Origin: Laguncularia racemosa
Taxonomy: Eukaryota; Streptophyta; Magnoliopsida; Myrtales; Combretaceae
Assembly: GCA_037954665.1 (NCBI GenBank)
Contig: JBBMOL010000545.1
Coordinates: 1-64,000 of the forward strand
Length of the DNA stretch: 64,000 nt
Reading direction: 5' to 3'
Part shown: in pieces, positions 1-11,692 of the stretch
How positions within the stretch are numbered: position 1 is the stretch's first letter
Layout of the letters: each line of letters starts with the position of its first letter
The notes under the pieces: model-generated
Database searches by the model: none
What the model was told of the DNA's origin: nothing
Seen by the model: only the letters and a program-made list of their open reading frames with translations
Made by a program: the position numbers and the translations under genes

Positions 1-661
1 TATAGTAGCATTTCCCATCACCAAGTTTAAGGTTAAAGGGATCATAGGGGGGGCCTCAGTGGAAATTCCCCATCCCCAAATCATTTTCCCAATGTGCTAA
101 TGTTTTAAAGGGGCATGAGTGCCCTTTTTTCAGCTTTTGGACATAAATTGTCATTGAAATAGTTTTTTATGTTTAAGTACTACAAATTGTGTGACACTTT
201 TTAGTTTTTTTCATACGTGTGGTTTGTGTTATACAACTAGGCTTAGCTCCCTTTCATGGAAATTTTTATATACAAGTGTTGGGGAAAAATGAAACCAAAA
301 GATGATTTGGTTTGGGTGACCCAAAAAGGGAAGTTTAAGATTACCATTATTTTTAGGTGATTAAGTTTTGGGAAATTTATGTTTTTTAAACGAATAAAAT
401 ATCTTTTGGAATATTATTTTGAGTTTAAAGGCTTCCACTTGTAGATTTTTGATTTTTTTTTGAGATTTTTTTGAATTTTGAGGATGTATTGAATGTTTTT
501 GATATGGTTTTTGAGATTATTTGAAATTTTGAGGATGTTTTAAATTTTTTTTTGTATAGGAGTTATAGGTTAAAATTATCAAAGTTATTCAGACCTTTAA
601 ACGTATTTTGTAGATAAGGACACGTAGTGGGTAGTAGCGTCCCCAGTTTCAGGGTGTTACG
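1..661 (+). repeat. Element A 5' LTR, 3' portion only
   Basis: Matches the end of the downstream LTR (about 21700-22275). Shared features are the repeated 'cccatcaccaagtttaag'-type phrases, 'gataaggacacgt', and the terminal 'tttcagggtgttac'. The copy is distorted by homopolymer-like substitutions and indels that its 3' partner lacks. Confidence 0.8.
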
Positions 662-664
662 ACT

Positions 665-678
665 TGGTAGTTCAAAGC
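665..678 (+). other. Element A primer-binding site (tRNA-iMet type), corrupted
   Basis: Directly after the LTR end the sequence reads TGGTAG-TTCAAAGC, close to the canonical iMet site TGGTATCAGAGC. The following 'tttaggttta' is also usual downstream of such sites. The changed bases lie in the zone of doubtful sequence quality. Confidence 0.6.
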
Positions 679-3173
679 TTTAGGTTTATATCATTAGAGA
701 CTTAAGTTTGAATCTATAAGAATAGTTGTGATCCTTATGACATGTTTTGAAAAAGAGCATGGTTATTGATTCTGAAGAACTTAGGTAATGATCCTTAAAT
801 TTTAAGTAATGATCAATGACACAAGTTTTAAAAAAAATAGATTTTAAGATATGATCTTTAAAAATTAAGTACTGGATCCGAAATTGTGAGACATGAAGGC
901 AGTGGTAAAATATGGGATTTTATTAATTATTAATTATTTTCTTGTATTATTATTTTTTTTTGTTTTCTTCTCACTACAATTATACATATGTGACCCATGT
1001 GTGTATATATTGTATGTACTTAACACTATAAATTGGCCCCATGATGATATTAACTAAGAGATCCAGTTGTTCTTCAAAAAAAAGCCTCTTAGAAGAATCC
1101 CCGATCAGGAGCTACAAGGGGTTTTGACATGATAACCCCCAATGAGGAGGAATTCAACACCTACAGCTTAAGGGAAAAAAGGGTCAAATAACTGAAGAAA
1201 TGTTCAGTATAACACTAAAAAACCCCTTTTGGGATTTTTGGGAAAAAACAACCCAAAAAGCCTAATGTCTTACGCACGGGGGAAGCTAACAAACCCAAAG
1301 CTTTGAGAGTTCATAAGAGTGGCTAAAATTTAACCCAAAGGGTGCCCCAAACGAGGCAAAGATTGGGTACAAGAAATTGAGAAAACTTTTACTCCCCATT
1401 AGATACCAGATGATAGAAGGTGAATTATGCTACTTTTTTCTAAAGGGAAAAAGCAGAAAAAAGGTGGGTTTTGGTTCTTAGACTATAGGGGGAAGCAAAT
1501 TAGGCTATATTTAAGGGTTGTTCTATCAAAATATTCCCAAAAGCTTAAGATGAATGAGAAAATACTAAAACTGTAAACAAAGAATTAAATAGTTAAAGAG
1601 TAAAAATAGAGTTGAATAACTCTTTTATTTCCCTTTCCCCCAAAATGGGTAAGATGATGGGTCTCAACTTAAAGGTTCTTGAGGGTTTGGGGAATTTGGG
1701 GCCTAAATGAAAAGGGGGGTTTTTAGCTAAAAACATATGCTGAAAGGGTTTACAAAGTGAAGTATCTGGAAATAATAAGAAATTATAGAAAACAGAGGAT
1801 CATAGAGCAAAATAGCTCAAGGAAAAAGATTCGTTTTTTAGTGGAATGGGGCAAGACAGGAGTAAAAAACATTACATGCTGCAAGAAAAGTCCAAGAGTT
1901 ATAGCCCCTCCTCTAAAAACAAAAAAATTCCTTTTGGCACCTCGACAAGGGGGACAAATGCTAAATCCCCCAAAGTTACGAACCCCATATTAAGAGAGTA
2001 CAGAGGGCCCCAAGAAGCATGTTTCGTTGTGAAAAGCAAAAAAAATTTCAAAACTTGATTGAAGGTGGGGGCCCTTAACTTTTTTCATTGTGAAACCCAA
2101 AGGGGGGAAAAGGCAATAAAAGTCCTTGGGGAATAAATCAAAATAAAACGGGGCCCGTTCAACAGGCGCTAAACCTCTGGGGAGAGGATAGGGAACAACT
2201 ACAACAATTCCCCAACAAAAATTTTTTACTAAGGTATTGCCATTCCCAGTACAACATAAGATACCAAAATTAGACAACATTGCGTATTTCCGACACTCTT
2301 GCAATGCAATGTGCTTTTTTTTTTCGGGTGCTTTGGTCATGTGTATTTGAGAACTTTGTTTTTGCATGTGCTTTGGATATGAAAACAAAATGACTTCTTG
2401 GCTTTTTGTACCCTTTAGGGTCGGAGGAAGAAAAGTGGGTATGCAAAGGAGTGAGAAAAAAATAATGGGGTTTGGGGGATCTAGCAGACCTCTATATTAG
2501 AAAAAATGAGTTTGACATTTTTGGCTTTATTTTGGGTTAATGGCTTTAAAAAAACAGTCCCATTAATGTCACAACATGGTGGTGTGTTTTTTAAAAAAAT
2601 AGGGAGGAATTTTAATATAAGTTGAAGACAAGACCCCTAATTGCCCCCTTATAAAGGTAAGGGGAAAAGTTACTAGCAACTATATTGATTGAAATAATGA
2701 AGAAGTTAAAAGGGGAAAGGGTACCAAAAGTGAGGGAATTTCCAGAGTATTTTTAAAGACTCTTGTTTTTTCCCCCAGCTAGGGAAAAGAAAATTAATTT
2801 CTTGATATAGGGACAATACCCCTTTAAAACCGTTTACAAAGGATCATGGAATTGAAGAATTTTAAAGGAAAAAATTTAGAAAATACAAAAAAATGGTTTT
2901 TAAAAAACCGTTTTTTCATTAGGGGGGAAATCCTACTTTTTAAGAAAAAAAAAGGGGAACAGAGGTTTATATAGACTACAAGGAGTTAAAAAAGGTCAAA
3001 CAAGAACAAATACCTCTCCAAAATAGATGATTTGGGGGGTTACCAATTGTATGGGGGCCCAAATGTTCAACAAACTAGACCTGAGATCGGTTACCATCAA
3101 CTAAAAATAAAAAAAGGGGATTTTTTGAAAACAACTTTCAAACTAGGGGTGGGGTTTTGAGTTTTTGATGATG
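679..3173 (+). pseudogene. Element A gag-protease-RT N-terminal part, degenerate
   Basis: No long frame survives. About 2700-3173 can be read piecewise as the protease-RT linker and the first half of a Ty3/gypsy reverse transcriptase: 'REFPEVF'-like, 'KKKxG', 'YIDYKELKKV', 'FKTRGG' and finally '..MPF', where B is inserted. The remaining RT begins at 17897. The gag part (about 1100-2600) is not recognisable domain by domain and its assignment is positional. Purine and pyrimidine runs such as gggggg and aaaaaa interrupt every frame, which I attribute at least partly to sequence quality. Confidence 0.6.
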
Positions 3174-3178
3174 CCCTT
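3174..3178 (+). repeat. Target-site duplication CCCTT of element B (left copy)
   Basis: CCCTT immediately precedes TGATAAGTCGC, the start of the 5' LTR of B. The identical 5-mer follows the 3' LTR at 17892-17896. Across the two copies the interrupted RT motif of A (M-P-F then A-P-A-T-F-M-D) is continuous. Confidence 0.92.
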
Positions 3179-4590
3179 TGATAAGTCGCAAAAAAACCCC
3201 TTTTCTAGAGTAATGAAATTGGTTTATTGTTGAATTTTTTTTAGATTTGTTGAAGAAAAGGATGCTTAAGGAATGAATGTTTTTTCAGGATTTTCCAAAG
3301 TATTTTGGGCTAAGGGAAGGGGTTCTGAAGATCGGTCAAAATTTTGGGAAAGGAAAATTTGGTACAATCATTGAAGTAAAAAAATTTTGGAAAAACACAA
3401 CGAATACACGCCCATTCTTTGTTTTTTATACTAAGTGGATGTTTGGAAATTTACCGAGGATCCCCGTCATGTACTTTGCTTTATGTATATGCAGTGGTTT
3501 TTGGAAAGTCACGAAAAAAGTAACCCCTGTACTTTCTTGTTATCAATTTTGTGCGGCAACATTTCAAATACACGACCAATTACACTCCCATGTACTTGCT
3601 CGTGATTTCACATGGCCCTTGGAAAAGAAAGCATGAGATACACAATGAGAACACTACTCATGTACCCGTCGTTTTTTTACCCAAACCCGGTTACATGTAA
3701 AAAAACCCGTTATTTCCCCCTAGAAACGAGGTTCCGAATTTTGTCTTTTTCGACACTCAAGCAGCGGGGAAAAAGAAATTCTATCTTTCAAAAGGATTTT
3801 TAAGACCCACAAAGAAGAAGATTCTTTTTTAAGGGTTGTGACATGAATTTTTTATTCTTCTGTAATTGTGTTTCTTTTGTTAATTATGGGGGGTAACTAA
3901 AAATTAAATTTTTTGTTCGAAACTTCTCATCATGTGATAAAGATCGGTTTTTAATCGAAGTTGTTGACTTTTATAATTAATTGCATCCCTTCAATTGTTT
4001 TTTAGATTCTAGATCCGGAATAAAAATTTATGCTGATATAATTTTTAAATTTGGGAAAATTCTCTTAGATTAATTTAATGCAATTAAGAGATTTGATTTT
4101 CTTCTAGGATAGGAAAAAGAGCCCTTTTGTTTACATCGATTATTGTGATGAAAATTCACTTTTTATGAATTTTCTAGGTCTATTAAATAAGGAGAATCCT
4201 TTTTGATAAATCTGGGTTTTAAGGGGTTAATATACTAGAAAGTATTAACTTGACGGGGGAATTCGACGTTAAGAAGTCAACTACACCAACTAAAAAATCA
4301 AAAAATTACTGTGAGAAGGAGTAAATAAAATCAGGTTGCTTTTTTTTAATTGATAAATCTTCGAAACCATTGTTGTTAGTGATTATTAGTTTTAAGATTG
4401 AAAAAATTAATTTAACCAACATTTTTAAAGGGGGCGGTTAGATAATGGGAACGGGAAAGTACTATTTTTGGTGTATCTCAAGGGACGACCTTGTGCTTAC
4501 CGCTATTTATTTTACAGGGGTCCTTGCCTATTGCTTCGTAGTAAGTTAAGAACAAGAATTACAAATATTAAAACTACATTGGCAACGATA
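3179..4590 (+). repeat. Element B 5' LTR (homopolymer-distorted copy)
   Basis: Aligns along its length with 14653-17891 minus solo LTR C. It begins TGATAAGTCGC and ends about '..ggcaacgata', where the 3' copy has '..ggcaacgatca'. The 3' copy has a TATA box 'catgtataaatagacc' where this copy reads 'catgtaaaaaaacccg'. Most differences make an isolated base equal to its neighbour. Confidence 0.85.
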
Positions 4591-4598
4591 AATTTTTT

Positions 4599-4615
4599 TG
4601 GCGCCGTTGCGGGGA
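4599..4615 (+). other. Element B primer-binding site (tRNA-Asp type)
   Basis: TGGCGCCGTTGC-GGGGA, eight bases after the 5' LTR. It matches the 18-nt complement of a plant tRNA-Asp 3' end except for one missing C. tRNA-Asp priming is usual for Athila-lineage elements. Confidence 0.85.
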
Positions 4616-4708
4616 TACCCAAATTAGAAACACTTTTTACTTTTAAAACTAACCAATTTTAAAATTTTTTTCCCTTATTTTTTTTTTCCCTTTTTTTCTT
4701 CCTAAAAA

Positions 4709-6430
4709 TTGGAGCTCATAATTGATTTGTATTATTTTACAATGCTGACCAAAGTCCCCCCAAGGAACTTGTTGTTTTTAACCCTGAGCCAGAGAAAATT
4801 ATTCTTGTTATCAGAAAAAAAAAACAATGAGTTAACACTTTGGTATAAGGGGGAAATCATTGAAGGAAAAAGGTTTCAATTCAATAATCTGTAAGAGCTG
4901 AATCAAGGAAATGTTGTCGTGGATCCCCCAATTTTATCAACTTTTTGATAATAGAGAGGGGCCCGGTTAAGAGCCACCTAAAACCAATTTGATTTTGCCG
5001 GGGGAAACTTTATGGCGTCGCTTAAAATAGTCCGTTGGAGTGGGGGGAAATAATTTTAACTTAACCGTCGGATTCAGTTTTGGGCCAAAAAAAATCAATT
5101 TGTGGTTACAGATAAAATCCAAATGCCATATCCAACTCTTTCTGGAGAATGTGATACCTTAAAAATTTTAAAGGAGTTAGGATGATGCGACCGCCCAGGC
5201 TTTCCCCCTTCTTTTAAGGGAAAAAGGCTAACAGTGGCTGAATTTTTTTCCGGGGGAACTCCTTACTACATGCAAGGTCTGATTAAAAAGTTTATGGACA
5301 AATTCTTCCCCCCCTTTAAAGACCCCAAACTTCAGTGAATTCAATCTTACCATCAGTATGACATGGAGACTTGTATGAAACCGGGAGGTTAAGGGACTCA
5401 AGGGGAAAAGCCCCACCAGGGGGCCTAGGTGGCTTCAAATTCAAATATTTTATAATGGGTTAACTATCAAATGAAAACATAGACCCCGCAGCTGGTGGCA
5501 TTTTCCAAAAATTCCCGAAAAATTTTTTTCTTTTTGAAACTGGCCGCGAAAATTATGAATGGCACATGGGGGGGCAGAGAAAAGAAGGTCAGGGATTTTG
5601 AAGTGGATGTGGATTCTATCATGCCCCAAATTGAGGGTTTTTTCTAAAAAAGATCGAGGGGGTTTCTTCTCACAACATCAGTTAGCTATTTGGAATCCTC
5701 GGGGGGTAAGAAGGACAAACGAGTAAGGGATTATTTGGGAAACCAATTCGCCCCCAAAAAAAAAAACCATACAGCAATACTTAAACCCCGGGGGTGGGAA
5801 AAACCCCCAAATTCTTTTTGGACTAACAATATAAATTTAAAGGGGGAATCCGAATCCTCCACCGGTTATAGGGCCAATGGCCAGAGTTCCAAACCCCTAA
5901 TTGCTGATCTCCTCACAAAATTCATCAAGGTTTAGAAGACCGACGAAGTCTTAGATTTGATTCGAAAATCGGACTCGGCTCTAAGGAATCATGAGGCTCA
6001 AACACAATTTAAAAAACCCCGGGTCGGCAGATAGCTAAGCTTCTGTCAGAGAGATTAAGGTTCATTCCCGGGGAAACAGGAAAAACCAACCCAAAAAACA
6101 TTTAAAGTTGTCACATTACGAATGGAAAGGAACTAAACCAAAGGTTTCAAAAAAAGAGTCGGGTGACGAACCAGCAAAAGAACAAGTTTTTTCCAAGGGG
6201 GGGAAAAGCATTAAAAAAAATCGCCAAAAAAAAATCATCACCTCCACTAACCCCAAATAAAACCCCCAATTTCCTTACCCAACACACTCAAGAAGGACAG
6301 AAAAATGGCACTATACGATTTTTAGAGATATTAAGCAATTGCATAAAACCCCTTCCACGTTGGGAATTATCAAAAACCACAATAGCAAATTTTGAAAAAT
6401 GCTATCGAAAAAAGGGAAAAGCTTAAGGGG
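4709..6430 (+). pseudogene. Element B gag remnant
   Basis: Frames are short and shifting, but at about 5100-5570 fragments can be read that fit Athila-type gag in order: a leucine-rich stretch, 'FKYFIMG' (family: F-x-NGL), 'DPAAGG' near 5485, and 'YEWHMG' near 5558. Long runs of G, A and C interrupt the gene. The stretch 5690-6426 carries lysine- and proline-rich open segments without a recognised motif. The start is uncertain. Confidence 0.5.
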
Positions 6431-7390
6431 GGGGGGGGGGTTTTCCCTGTAACTTTAGGGGAAATGCTTGCGGTAATTCAAAAAAACCCCCCAAAAAAGT
6501 TAAAAGTTTGGGGGCTTTACCACCCTCCCTGATGGGAATTTATTGAGGAACAGCATTGGCTTTTTTGGACCAAAAATTAAAATTTGAAGCCATACAAGAT
6601 TTTCTAGAAATGGGTTTTTGGAGAGCCGAAACCCCGCCAAAAAAGGGGGCTCCGTTAGCCGAAGATCATCAAACCCCGAAGGATTAAAAGATGTATTATG
6701 AATGGACTTCATCTTCCCGGCAGTTTCGTCACCTTGACAGGAAGCTGAGGGGGAGGTCCCTCTTTTTTTGGGGACCATTTTTGGCTACTGCTAAAGCCAA
6801 AATTGATGTTGGGGATGGGAAGTTAGTGTTGAGGGGGGGAAAAATGAAGAGGTCATAGTGAAATGCCTGACTCCCCAAAAAAAGCTTGCACCAGATGTAC
6901 ATGTATGCTCGACTACCTCGATTCACGTTTTAGATTCATTGCAAGACCCGTTGATTGGTGATGCATTGGAATTTGTGTTGATGAATGGGGAGAAAGAGAA
7001 AACCGAAAAATGGCAATTTGAGCATTGTCAATCAGCTTAACAATAATCCTGATTTTATGAGAAGAAAGAAGCTTTGAAGGTATGTGATCCACCATTCAAA
7101 TCAAAACCCCTTATTTGGGAACACCTGAGCTAGAATTGAAACAATACCAGACTACCTTACAATAGCATTTTTGGAAAAGATTCTAAATTTTTCAGTAATA
7201 ATTGCATCAAATCGGATCGAGATCAGTAGAAGGTTTTGCATGTTTGGGGCAACACAAAAGCAATTGCATGGAAAATTGCAGATAAAAGGGGATAAAGCCC
7301 ACGTTTTGTACACACAAAATTTTGATAAGTTTTTGCACAACCAGTGGTGCAACCGCACGCCGACTTATCCAAATTAAAGATGTTGTCAAA
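6431..7390 (+). other. Element B interval between gag and RT; protease expected but not recognised
   Basis: Contains a run of 14 G (6427-6440) and several short open segments. I see no D-[ST]-G protease motif. The stretch near 7120-7180 has wording typical of the pre-RT linker of Athila pol ('PELELK'). Confidence 0.4.
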
Positions 7391-8600
7391 AAGGAAGTCA
7401 CAAATTGCTTATGCAGGAATGATTATATTTCTAAAGCCCATGGGTGAGGCCCACTCAAGTAGTTCCGAAGAAGGCGGTATGACAGTAGTACCAATGAAAA
7501 GAATGAGCTCATCCCGATGAGAACTTCACTAGTAGAGAGTTTGTATAGATTCCGCAAGCTAAAGACGCAACTCAAAGGATCATTTTCTCTTCCATTTGGG
7601 ACCAAATGCTTGAAAGGTTAGCTGTCATGCATTTACTGTTTCCTCGATGGGATGTTTGGATTTTTCATATTCCTATCGCACCTGAAGCCACGAAAAGACA
7701 CTTCACATGCCCTTTTGGGACCTTCGCTTATCGACACATGCCTTTCAATTATGCAACCTCCACCTACCTTTCAACGATGCAGATGGCTATTTTTGAGGTA
7801 TGGTAGGAGATAAGATGGAGGTATACATGGATGATTTTTCTATTTTCGGAAATTCTTTTGATGAGTGTCTCCACCATCTTGAGTTTGTGTTCAACGTTTG
7901 TGAAACTTAACCTGGTCCTAAATTGGGAGAAGTGTCCATTTATGGAAAAAAGGTATTTTTTGGCCATAAAACTCTAAGAAAGGAATAGAAGTGGATGAGG
8001 GGAAAGACGAAGCAATTTTTAAATTGCCCCCACCATCTTAGTTAAGGCAAAAACGAATTTTTCATGGCCATGCAGGGTTCTATCGCATTCATTAAAAATT
8101 TAAAAAATTGCTGCCAATGACAAAACCTTTGGGGAAAAGGGTACCTCCCTTGACTTCAACCAAGAATCATTGATGATTTGAACTCCTCAAGCAAAAACTA
8201 TCACGCACCTATCATGTCACACCAACATGGGAAATTCCCTTTAATTATGTGTGTGCTAGTGACTGGCTGTGGGAGCTTTCTAGGTCACGAAAGGACAAAT
8301 ACTTTCAACCCATTCATTATGAGCAAACATCACCCCCTGACAAGAAAACTATACAACCACTGGAAGGAGTTGAGCAGTTGTCTTTCCTTTGAAATTCGAC
8401 CATATCTCATCTTATCTAAGGTCATTGTATAAACAGATCATTCTGCCTTGAAATTTTGCTGACAAAACGGATGCAAAGCCGCGCCTATTCGGTGGATTTT
8501 ACTTTTCAAGAGTTTGATCTTGGATAAGAGATAAAAAGGGTGCCGAAAATCTAGCTGCCGACCCCCCTGTCACATTGGAGAAATCCTGTTTAAAAGACCA
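7391..8600 (+). pseudogene. Element B reverse transcriptase-RNase H, frameshifted
   Basis: Reverse transcriptase copies the element RNA into DNA, and RNase H removes the RNA strand. In switching frames one reads 'GGMTVVPMK' (about 7470), 'LPFG.KCL', 'YCFLDG', 'IPIAPE', 'FTCPFGTFAYRHMPF' (7700-7750), 'TFQRC', the catalytic box Y-M-D-D at 7824-7835, 'FSIFGNSFDECLHHLEFV' and 'NLVLNWEKCPFM' (to about 7945). RNase H follows with 'FRPYLILSKVIV', a 'TDHSALK' box at about 8438, and 'RWILL.....L' to about 8560. The order and wording are those of Athila pol. At least four frameshifts and several stops make it inactive. Sequence quality improves through this stretch, so part of the decay is probably genuine. 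Confidence 0.8.
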
Positions 8601-8649
8601 ACGAAGTTGAGGTCAAAGATGAGTTCCCTAGGAACGATTGTATGCCATA

Positions 8650-9893
8650 AGACCGTTGAAGATGATATCATCCCGGTTCTGATTTGCCAATTACCTAGTG
8701 GCAAGGGCCCTTCCTAAGTATGAACAAGCAGCAAAAAAGAAAAATTTTTTCACCGAATTGAAGCACTACTACTGGGGGATCCACATTTATTCAAAATTTA
8801 TGCGATTAGATGATTCGAAGTGTGTTTCCCTGAAGAAGGTTGGAAAATCCAATTCCACTGCACGTGGGCCAGTGGGAGGACATTATAGTGCCAATGGAGG
8901 CGCACAAATATTGGAAGCAGGATTTTACTGGCCATCATTGTTTAGGGATGCTCAGAGTATATAGCCCCGAATGTCGATGCCAGAGGGATGGAACAATCAA
9001 AAAGGAATAATTGCCACAACACTACATATTAGAGTGTGAAGTTTTGATGTGTGGGGCATTGACTTTATGGGGCCCTTTCCTCCTTCCTTTCGGAAATAAA
9101 TACATATTGGTACTGTAGAATACGTCTCTAAATGGTAGAAGCACAAGCCTTGCTGACTAAGATTCCGGGTGGTTGTTAAATTTTTTAAGAAGTCTTTTGT
9201 AATTCGAGGTCCCCCCGGGTACTCATAAGTGATAGAGGACACACTTCTGTAATTCCAAGTTAAAAGATTCTTTTAAACGATATGGGGGCACACCATCTTG
9301 CTACGCCGTATCACCCCCAAACTAGTGGGCAGTGGAGGTTTCAAACAGAGCCTTAAAGCGTATCTTGACAAAGTCCGTGTCTCACCATAGACGAGATTGG
9401 GTCGAGAAGTTAGATGATGCTTTGTGGGCATATCGGACAGCTTACAAACCCCCCCTTAATACTACTCCATATCGATTGGTCTATGGGAAAGCTTGCCATT
9501 TACCAGTTGAGATTCAGCACAAGGCATTTTGGGCAATCAAATCTGCCAATTTAGATCTCAGCGGTCTAGAGCAAATCGAAGATGCAACTTAATGAGCTAG
9601 ATGAATGGAGGCTCATGGCATATGACAATTCATATATATACAAAGAGAAATCCAAGAAGTTTCATGATGCTCGGCTACCACGGAATGGACAATTTAATGA
9701 AGGGGACATTGTATTACTGTTTAACTCTAGGTTGAAACTGTTTCCTGGGAAGCTTAAATCAAGATGGTCCGGTCCACTCCAGGTAAAAAGGGTTTTTCCC
9801 TACAGCACAGTTGAGTTGGAACACCTGGAAAAAGGCATTTTCAAGGTGAATGGTCAAAGGCTCAAGCATTCTTTGGGGACCAAACAGTTCTAG
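8650..9893 (+). pseudogene. Element B integrase, frameshifted
   Basis: Integrase inserts the cDNA into the host chromosome. An H2C2-like zinc region ends near 8960-8990 with 'RCQRDG'. The catalytic core begins 'FDVWGIDFMGPFPPSFGNKYI' at about 9040, with decayed 'ISDRGH' near 9225 and 'HPQTSGQ' near 9310. The C-terminal part is open in two overlapping frames. One is 9332-9592, with 'DDALWAYRTAYKPPLNTTPY' and 'LVYGKACHLPVE'. The other is 9582-9893, with 'NSRLKLFPGKLKSRW' and 'SGPLQVKRV'. A single frameshift at about 9585 separates them. The second catalytic Asp survives only in a broken frame. This is the clearest Athila signature in the element. Confidence 0.88.
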
Positions 9894-10380
9894 AAGAAAA
9901 GGAGGAGCTGAACCTCATTCTGATCTCCATTTGAGCTCCACCGGCTCATTACGTCAAGCTAACGACGTTAAACAACATCGCTTCTTGGGAGGCAACCCAT
10001 GTTGCTTAGGTAAATTTTCTTCTTTATTTTTTTATTTTTTTATTTTTTATCATCCGTTGTTTTGGAGTAACTTTTGCAGCACAGCAAGATACAGAGGGGC
10101 TAACCAAGTTTGGATTCTATGAAAGTCATCTTAATAGAGCGAGCTTCTTTTAAGCTCTAAGTGTGGGAAATTTAGGATGGGAGACCTTTTCAAGGGAATG
10201 CAAGATGAAGTGTTGACAGGTATGTACTTTGATCTGCACAACCGGGTACACTAGTGGTATATCTGGTTGTTCACACATGCTAGAGGGTGTCTAAATTGAC
10301 TTTGAGATACAATAGGGGAATACGTCATGGCGTACCCTCCCGTGCACTTCAAAATATGCTCATTGTGTAAATATCAGAGA
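9894..10380 (+). other. Element B post-integrase spacer with first internal polypurine-like motif
   Basis: Non-coding. It contains 'acgttaaac...cttcttgggaggcaaccca' (9964-10001), a phrase often found after integrase in Athila-lineage elements. It also has CTAAGTGTGGGAAATTTA at 10157-10174, which resembles the polypurine context repeated at 13441-13458 and 14637-14652. Confidence 0.5.
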
Positions 10381-10842
10381 TACACGAACAAGGTACACGC
10401 TCGTGTACCTGGTCGTGTATCTAACCCATAGAATGCTCCCTCTATATACACGAATAAGGTACACACTCGTGTACCTGGTCGTGTATCTAACCCACAGAAT
10501 GTTCCCTCTATATACACGAACAAGGTACACGCTCGTGTACCTGGTCGTATATCTAACCCATAGAATGCTCCCTCTATATACACGAACAAGGTACACGCTC
10601 GTGTACCTAGTCGTATATCTAACCCATAGAATGCTTCCCCTATATACATGAACAAGGTACACGCTCGTGTACCTGGTCGTGTATTTAAACCACAGAAGGC
10701 TCTCCCACAATACACGAACAAGATACACGCTCGTGTACCTGGTCGTGTATCTAACCCACAGAATGATCTTCCATGATACACGAATAGGGTACACACTCGT
10801 GTATCTAACCTACAGAAAGGAATCCAAAGTACACGACCGTGT
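10381..10842 (+). repeat. 66-bp tandem array with palindromic core, inside element B
   Basis: Seven unit starts at 10381, 10447, 10513, 10579, 10645, 10711 and 10777 are spaced exactly 66 bp apart. Each unit carries GGTACACG-CT-CGTGTACC or a near variant, with two 8-bp inverted arms, followed by 'tggtcgtgtatctaaccca'. Because 66 is a multiple of 3, several frames on both strands are open. The predicted proteins are simple repeats and I do not regard them as genes. The last units are more diverged. A TATA-like box follows 33 bp after the array. Confidence 0.95.
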
Positions 10843-10874
10843 ACTTGGTCCTATATCTAATTTTTCTACTCGTA

Positions 10875-10883
10875 CTATAAAAG
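10875..10883 (+). promoter_or_regulatory. Candidate internal TATA box upstream of ORF3 of element B
   Basis: CTATAAAAG lies just downstream of the 66-bp array. It is 142 bp before a consensus splice donor and about 0.8 kb before the ATG of ORF3. The arrangement (tandem repeats, then TATA box) imitates the LTR of the same element, where 63-bp repeats precede TATAAATAG at 16945. Confidence 0.45.
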
Positions 10884-11016
10884 AACTCCTCACTTCACTC
10901 TGCCATTTACACGACATATTCTCCATTCGTGTATTTGACCTATTCTCTCACTCTACTCTTCCATACGATGATTGTTCCTTCCACACTATAAACTTCTTCC
11001 GTTTCAAGGATTCAAG

Positions 11017-11692
11017 GTAAGTGAGTTTCTCTCTTCTTCTTCTTCAATACTTATTGCAATACGATTGTTGCTCGGTTTTCTTTCACGACCACCATACATG
11101 CTTACATCTATGATGATGGTATGATGAGTGATTTCGCATTTTGGAAGTCGATTGTTGATAGATCTGTAGAAATTTTGAACTCACGTGAATGCATGTATGT
11201 TTGATGTCATGAGTGGCTGCTAAACAAGTGAATCAACAGTTAGGGTTTGAACATGAATATTTGGGACTTTGATTTTGCGGGTTTCTAGAACAATGTTGTT
11301 GTTTTTCTTTTCCGATCTTCATCTTAGGAAACCAAAGTATGAGGCCATTTTTTTTTTATATGATCACTAAATTATCGCACCTAGCTTCTTAGAATCAAGA
11401 TTTGAACTTTATCGTTTCATGATGCTTTGGGTATGTTGTAGTTACATTTCTGGCCTTCAGGAAGGTAGGTTGATAATTACTAAAGCCACACGACCTGATT
11501 TGAGTGTTCCTATGGTAATTTGTGCATGTATTAGATGGGCAGATACAGAATGAGATTACGGTCGTGTACCTTGGTCGTGTATCTCAATTGTGCTATCTTC
11601 CTCCTTGTTTCGGAAACCCAATGCAAGTCCTATCATTTTCTTTGTGTAATTAACGAACCTAACCTATTTTGAGACCATTGTGATTGCTTCAG
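11017..11692 (+). other. Candidate spliceosomal intron in the leader of element B ORF3
   Basis: Donor AAG|GTAAGTGAG at 11016/11017. Branch-point-like CTAAC at about 11660. Pyrimidine-leaning acceptor TTGCTTCAG| ending at 11692, immediately followed by ATG at 11693. The 676-bp interval has no long frame. All three splice signals fit plant consensus. Splicing is inferred, not shown. Confidence 0.5.

Noticed and set aside
10381..10842. CRISPR-like appearance (regular palindromic repeats)
   Set aside because: Units are contiguous with no variable spacers, the DNA is eukaryotic retrotransposon sequence, and no cas gene is present.
10360..11020. Overlapping open frames of 80-145 codons on both strands over the 66-bp array
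   Set aside because: They exist because the period is a multiple of three and the unit lacks stops. The encoded proteins are simple repeats, and the strands contradict each other.
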